Origin: CAVQBP01 sp964448105
Lineage (GTDB): Bacteria > Bacteroidota > Ignavibacteria > Ignavibacteriales > Ignavibacteriaceae
Direction: 5' to 3'
DNA length: 25,854 bases
Assembly (NCBI GenBank): GCA_964448105.1
Contig: CAYUVK010000070.1
Coordinates: 1-25,854, forward strand
Both the position numbers and the translations under genes were made by a program. Below the pieces are notes generated by a model. That model saw only the letters and a program-made list of their open reading frames with translations, searched no databases and was not told where the DNA came from. Of the stretch, positions 23,416 through 25,854 are shown piece after piece (the first letter of the stretch is position 1; each line of letters starts with the position of its first letter).

Positions 23416-24261
23416 ATGATTGAAAGTAAGTTTAAAGAATTAGTCGATATTGTGAGGAAGCTTAGAGTCGAATGCCCGTGGGATAGAGAGCAAACAAACG
23501 ATTCAATTAAAGCAGCAACTATTGAAGAGGCTTATGAAGTAGTTGAATCAATAGATAATAAAAATTATGATGAACTTAAAAAAGAATTAGGGGATTTGCT
23601 GCTGCATGTGATTTTTCATTCTATTATTGCTGAAGAGGGAAATAATTTTAAGCTTGAAGAAGTTATTAATTCAATAAAAGAAAAATTAATTAGACGTCAT
23701 CCACATGTTTTCGGAGATGTTGTAGTTGAAGATTCGGAACATGTAAAAAGAAACTGGGAATCAATTAAATTAAAAGAAGGAAGAGAATCTATTCTTGATG
23801 GAGTGCCTGAAATAATGCCTGCTCTTCAACGTGCTTACAGGTTACAGGAAAAAGCTTCTAAAGTCGGTTTTGATTGGGATAACAAAGAAGATATCTGGAA
23901 AAAAGTAATTGAAGAAATTGAAGAGATGCATGTGGAAGAAGTTAAAAGTCAAACCTCTCAGACAGGGGCTGATCAGCCTACGGCTGAAAAAGTCTCAGTA
24001 AAAGGTGGATCTGACTTTATCAGGAAAAATGTAATAAATGAAGAATTAGAAAATGAGGTTGGCGATGTTTTCTTTGCCCTGGTAAATTATGCAAGATTCT
24101 TAAAAATAAATCCGGAAAACGCATTAAGAAAAACAAACAGCAAATTCATTAAAAGATTTAATTACATCGAGAAAAAATTAAAAGAAAATGGAAAGAAAAT
24201 TAACGAATCGAATCTTGAAGAAATGGATATTTACTGGAATGAAAGTAAAAGAAAATTATAA
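23416..24261 (+). CDS. mazG: Nucleoside triphosphate pyrophosphohydrolase MazG
   Basis: MazG, hydrolysing NTPs to NMP plus PPi; 281 aa, two MazG domains. Domain 1 has LRVECPWDREQT, EEAYEVVESI and KKELGDLLLHVIFH, the EExxE...ExxD metal sites; then HPHVFGD and PALQRAYRLQEKASKVGFDW. Domain 2 begins VIEEIEEMHVEEV and has ELENEVGDVFFALVNYARF. Between its two halves is an unusual linker of about 30 residues (SQTSQTGADQPTAEKVSVKGG) that includes the 30-nt element at 23958-23987. The ATG has AAAGGA at spacing 8. Its stop overlaps the convergent phoH stop by 6 nt. Confidence 0.93.
   Translation: MIESKFKELVDIVRKLRVECPWDREQTNDSIKAATIEEAYEVVESIDNKNYDELKKELGDLLLHVIFHSIIAEEGNNFKLEEVINSIKEKLIRRHPHVFGDVVVEDSEHVKRNWESIKLKEGRESILDGVPEIMPALQRAYRLQEKASKVGFDWDNKEDIWKKVIEEIEEMHVEEVKSQTSQTGADQPTAEKVSVKGGSDFIRKNVINEELENEVGDVFFALVNYARFLKINPENALRKTNSKFIKRFNYIEKKLKENGKKINESNLEEMDIYWNESKRKL
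23958..23987. repeat. 30-nt double-hairpin element, copy 3 (inside mazG)
   Basis: TCAGAC-AGG-GGCTGA (23958-23972, one mismatch) and TCAGCC-TAC-GGCTGA (23973-23987), read in frame as QTGADQPTAE. Second hairpin nearly matches that of copy 2 in trpF. Confidence 0.85.
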
Positions 24262-25215
24262 CGGAGTATTCCTAAATTTTTCATAAGCATCAATTATGTC
24301 TTTTACGAGTCTATGCCTAACAACATCTGATTTATCAAAATAAACAAAGCCAACGCCATCAATACTCTGCAATATTTCTTTTGCCTGTACCAGTCCGCTT
24401 ACATTTTTTGGCGGGAGATCAATCTGGGTTATATCTCCGGTGACAATTGCTTTTGAATTTGCACCTAGCCTTGTTAAAAACATTTTCATCTGCATATCGG
24501 TAGCATTTTGGGCTTCATCCAAAATAACAAAAGCATTGTTTAAAGTTCTTCCCCTCATATATGCCAAAGGAACAATTTCAATTACCCGTTTTTCAATATA
24601 ACTTTTTAATTTGTCGGAAGGAATCATATCATCAAGTGAATCATAAAGAGGACGCAGATAAGGATCAATTTTTTCTCTAAAATCTCCGGGCAGAAAACCG
24701 AGGCTTTCACCTGCTTCTACTGCAGGACGTGCCAAGACAATTTTATTTACAACTCCCTTTTTCAATGCCGAAACTGCAAGTGCCACAGCCAGATACGTCT
24801 TGCCTGTCCCTGCCGGACCTATAGCAAAACAAATGTCATTCCTTTTTGCTGTTTCCAGGTATTTATTTTGACCAGGAGTTCTTGCTTTAATTACATCATT
24901 CTTTGTATAGAGAACAATCGAATCATATTCTTGATCATTAATTATTTCCTTCCCCTGTATTGCGAGATCCAAAATAGTCTCAATATCCGATGTTTTTAAT
25001 ACACCGTTTGTATTAAGAACATATACCATTTCTTTTATAATTTTTTCAACTACATCAATTTCTTCAAGAACCCCCTTCAGAATTACATTTTGCCCCCTGA
25101 CTACTATGGAAGTATTAAATCTATCTTCAACAATTTTAATATTGTTGTCATTCATCCCTAGTAGACCCATCATATCAACATTTTCGAGGGTCATCCGTTT
25201 CTCAATTGCAGTCAT
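24256..25215 (-). CDS. PhoH-like ATPase (YbeZ type)
   Basis: A 319-aa PhoH-family P-loop ATPase. Walker A is GPAGTGKT at 133-140, Walker B is FVILDEAQN at 229-237, and ARPAVEAGESLGFLPGD and TGDITQIDLP are also typical. The N-terminal 60 residues look like a KH-type nucleic-acid-binding fold (LLGMNDNNIKIVEDRFNTSIVVRGQNVILKG). Characterised relatives (YbeZ) act with YbeY in ribosome or rRNA maintenance; no ybeY is visible here. It is convergent with mazG and follows the LysM gene after a terminator. Confidence 0.9.
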   Translation of the reverse strand: MTAIEKRMTLENVDMMGLLGMNDNNIKIVEDRFNTSIVVRGQNVILKGVLEEIDVVEKIIKEMVYVLNTNGVLKTSDIETILDLAIQGKEIINDQEYDSIVLYTKNDVIKARTPGQNKYLETAKRNDICFAIGPAGTGKTYLAVALAVSALKKGVVNKIVLARPAVEAGESLGFLPGDFREKIDPYLRPLYDSLDDMIPSDKLKSYIEKRVIEIVPLAYMRGRTLNNAFVILDEAQNATDMQMKMFLTRLGANSKAIVTGDITQIDLPPKNVSGLVQAKEILQSIDGVGFVYFDKSDVVRHRLVKDIIDAYEKFRNTPL

Positions 25216-25235
25216 AACTCACCAATTTAAATGAA

Positions 25236-25271
25236 AAAACCCTTATCCCGTTTTGAGGGGACAAGGGTTTT
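25236..25271 (-). terminator. Rho-independent terminator after the LysM gene
   Basis: Inverted repeat: 25236-25249 pairs with 25258-25271 (AAAACCCTT/AAGGGTTTT plus TCCC/GGGA, one mismatch between), 8-nt loop. On the minus strand it ends in a T-run (AAGGGTTTTTTC), 40 nt after the LysM stop, so it separates that gene from phoH. Confidence 0.8.
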
Positions 25272-25310
25272 CCAAATCTTACTGCTAAACTGAACATTAA
25301 AAAAGAATTA

Positions 25311-25854
25311 TTATTGAACAGGAGCAGGTTTATAATTTTTTCTTATTTTATCGTATTTAGCTTTTTCTTCTTCAGTTAACTGAGGAATAGTCAGCATTTG
25401 TTTCGGGAAAATCAAATCTGGATTTTTAATTTTGTCACGATTGGCTTTATAAATATTCGGCCATGCAAATCCATTTCCATAATGTTCCGGTTTCTTAGCA
25501 ATATTCCAGAGGCAGTCTCCTCTAACAACTGCATAAGTAATAGACGTAGGTGCTTCAACCCAGGCATCCAAAGCATTCTGCATTTGGCTATGAACTTTAT
25601 CAAAAAATTCCGGTAAAGCACTAATTTTGTTCATTTTCAAAGCATCGAGATCTTTCTGCCTATCTGCTTTCGGACCTTCTTTCCTTTGAATTTTTCCATT
25701 TAATTCAGCTACAGCTTTTCTAAAATTATCTACATCTGCTTTTGTTGCTCCAACCATCTGGTACATTTCATCTACACAGTCTTCATAGCTTTTAATGTTG
25801 GTTGATTTCAGGTTATTTATATCGGATTGTAAAGTTTGAATTTCCTGCTGCAGA
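25311..25854 (-). CDS. LysM-domain protein, N-terminus beyond window
   Basis: Partial; the frame is open to the right edge, so the ATG at 25766 is internal and not the true start. At least 180 residues are visible. The first part is a Gln/Asn/Leu-rich coiled coil (LQQEIQTLQSDINNLKS). It is followed by a charged helical region (NGKIQRKEGPKADRQKDL) and, near the C-terminus, a LysM domain (YAVVRGDCLWNIA...IYKANRDKIKNPDLIFPKQMLTIP). The tail is charged. It is probably an exported peptidoglycan-binding envelope protein; the signal peptide would be outside the window. Confidence 0.82.
   Translation of the reverse strand, partial: LQQEIQTLQSDINNLKSTNIKSYEDCVDEMYQMVGATKADVDNFRKAVAELNGKIQRKEGPKADRQKDLDALKMNKISALPEFFDKVHSQMQNALDAWVEAPTSITYAVVRGDCLWNIAKKPEHYGNGFAWPNIYKANRDKIKNPDLIFPKQMLTIPQLTEEEKAKYDKIRKNYKPAPVQ

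Noticed and set aside
1..25854. CRISPR array, tRNA, rRNA, prophage, toxin-antitoxin or defence system
   Set aside because: No regularly spaced identical repeats, cloverleaf sequence or related genes were seen; mazG here is the housekeeping pyrophosphohydrolase without mazEF.

Overview
The window is an AT-rich, gene-dense bacterial chromosome segment. It most likely comes from an uncultured member of the Bacteroidota/Ignavibacteriota/Chlorobiota group. The pointers are gene content, many starts without a Shine-Dalgarno sequence, promoter-like TAnnTTTG boxes in front of the trp leaders, and many small intergenic palindromes of the kind common in such draft genomes. Two runs of exactly 100 N (5464-5563 and 9187-9286) are assembly placeholders, so this is a scaffolded draft. 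No rRNA, tRNA, CRISPR array, phage gene or intact IS was seen.

Layout. Positions 1-2466 (minus) hold a pgeF - EamA transporter - folB - folK block, with folK cut by the window edge. Positions 2669-7161 (plus) hold surE, a PhzF-family gene, a membrane-anchored VWA protein broken by an N gap, and comF, followed by a decayed 3' tail of a second comF homologue. Positions 7406-12167 (minus) hold ppk2, argS (with an in-frame 21-bp tandem repeat and an N gap), rsfS, a LytR_C membrane protein, a secreted hypothetical protein and panD. Positions 12287-12412 look like a small MITE. Two hypothetical envelope genes follow (12559-14228). Positions 14276-22656 (plus) are the tryptophan locus. The end holds ridA (minus), mazG (plus), phoH (minus) and a LysM protein (minus, cut by the edge).

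The main discovery is in the trp locus, trpE-trpG-trpD // trpC-trpF-DAHP synthase-trpB-trpA. It has two complete, paralogous promoter + leader peptide + attenuator cassettes. The first precedes trpE and its leader peptide has four consecutive Trp codons. The second lies between trpD and trpC and its leader has a Phe/Tyr/Trp cluster (9 of 10 residues aromatic). The second cassette controls the half of the locus that contains DAHP synthase, the shared first step of Phe, Tyr and Trp synthesis. This suggests one attenuator copy was retuned to sense all three aromatic amino acids. In both copies the predicted antiterminator pairs the end of the leader ORF with the loop and descending arm of the terminator, not the ascending arm as in the enterobacterial model.

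A second theme is small palindromic repeats that enter genes. An exactly 30-nt double-hairpin element (6-3-6 + 6-3-6) occurs three times: in the trpE 5' UTR, forming the trpF C-terminus, and inside mazG. A GC-rich palindrome plus a 21-bp tandem repeat sits in frame inside argS.
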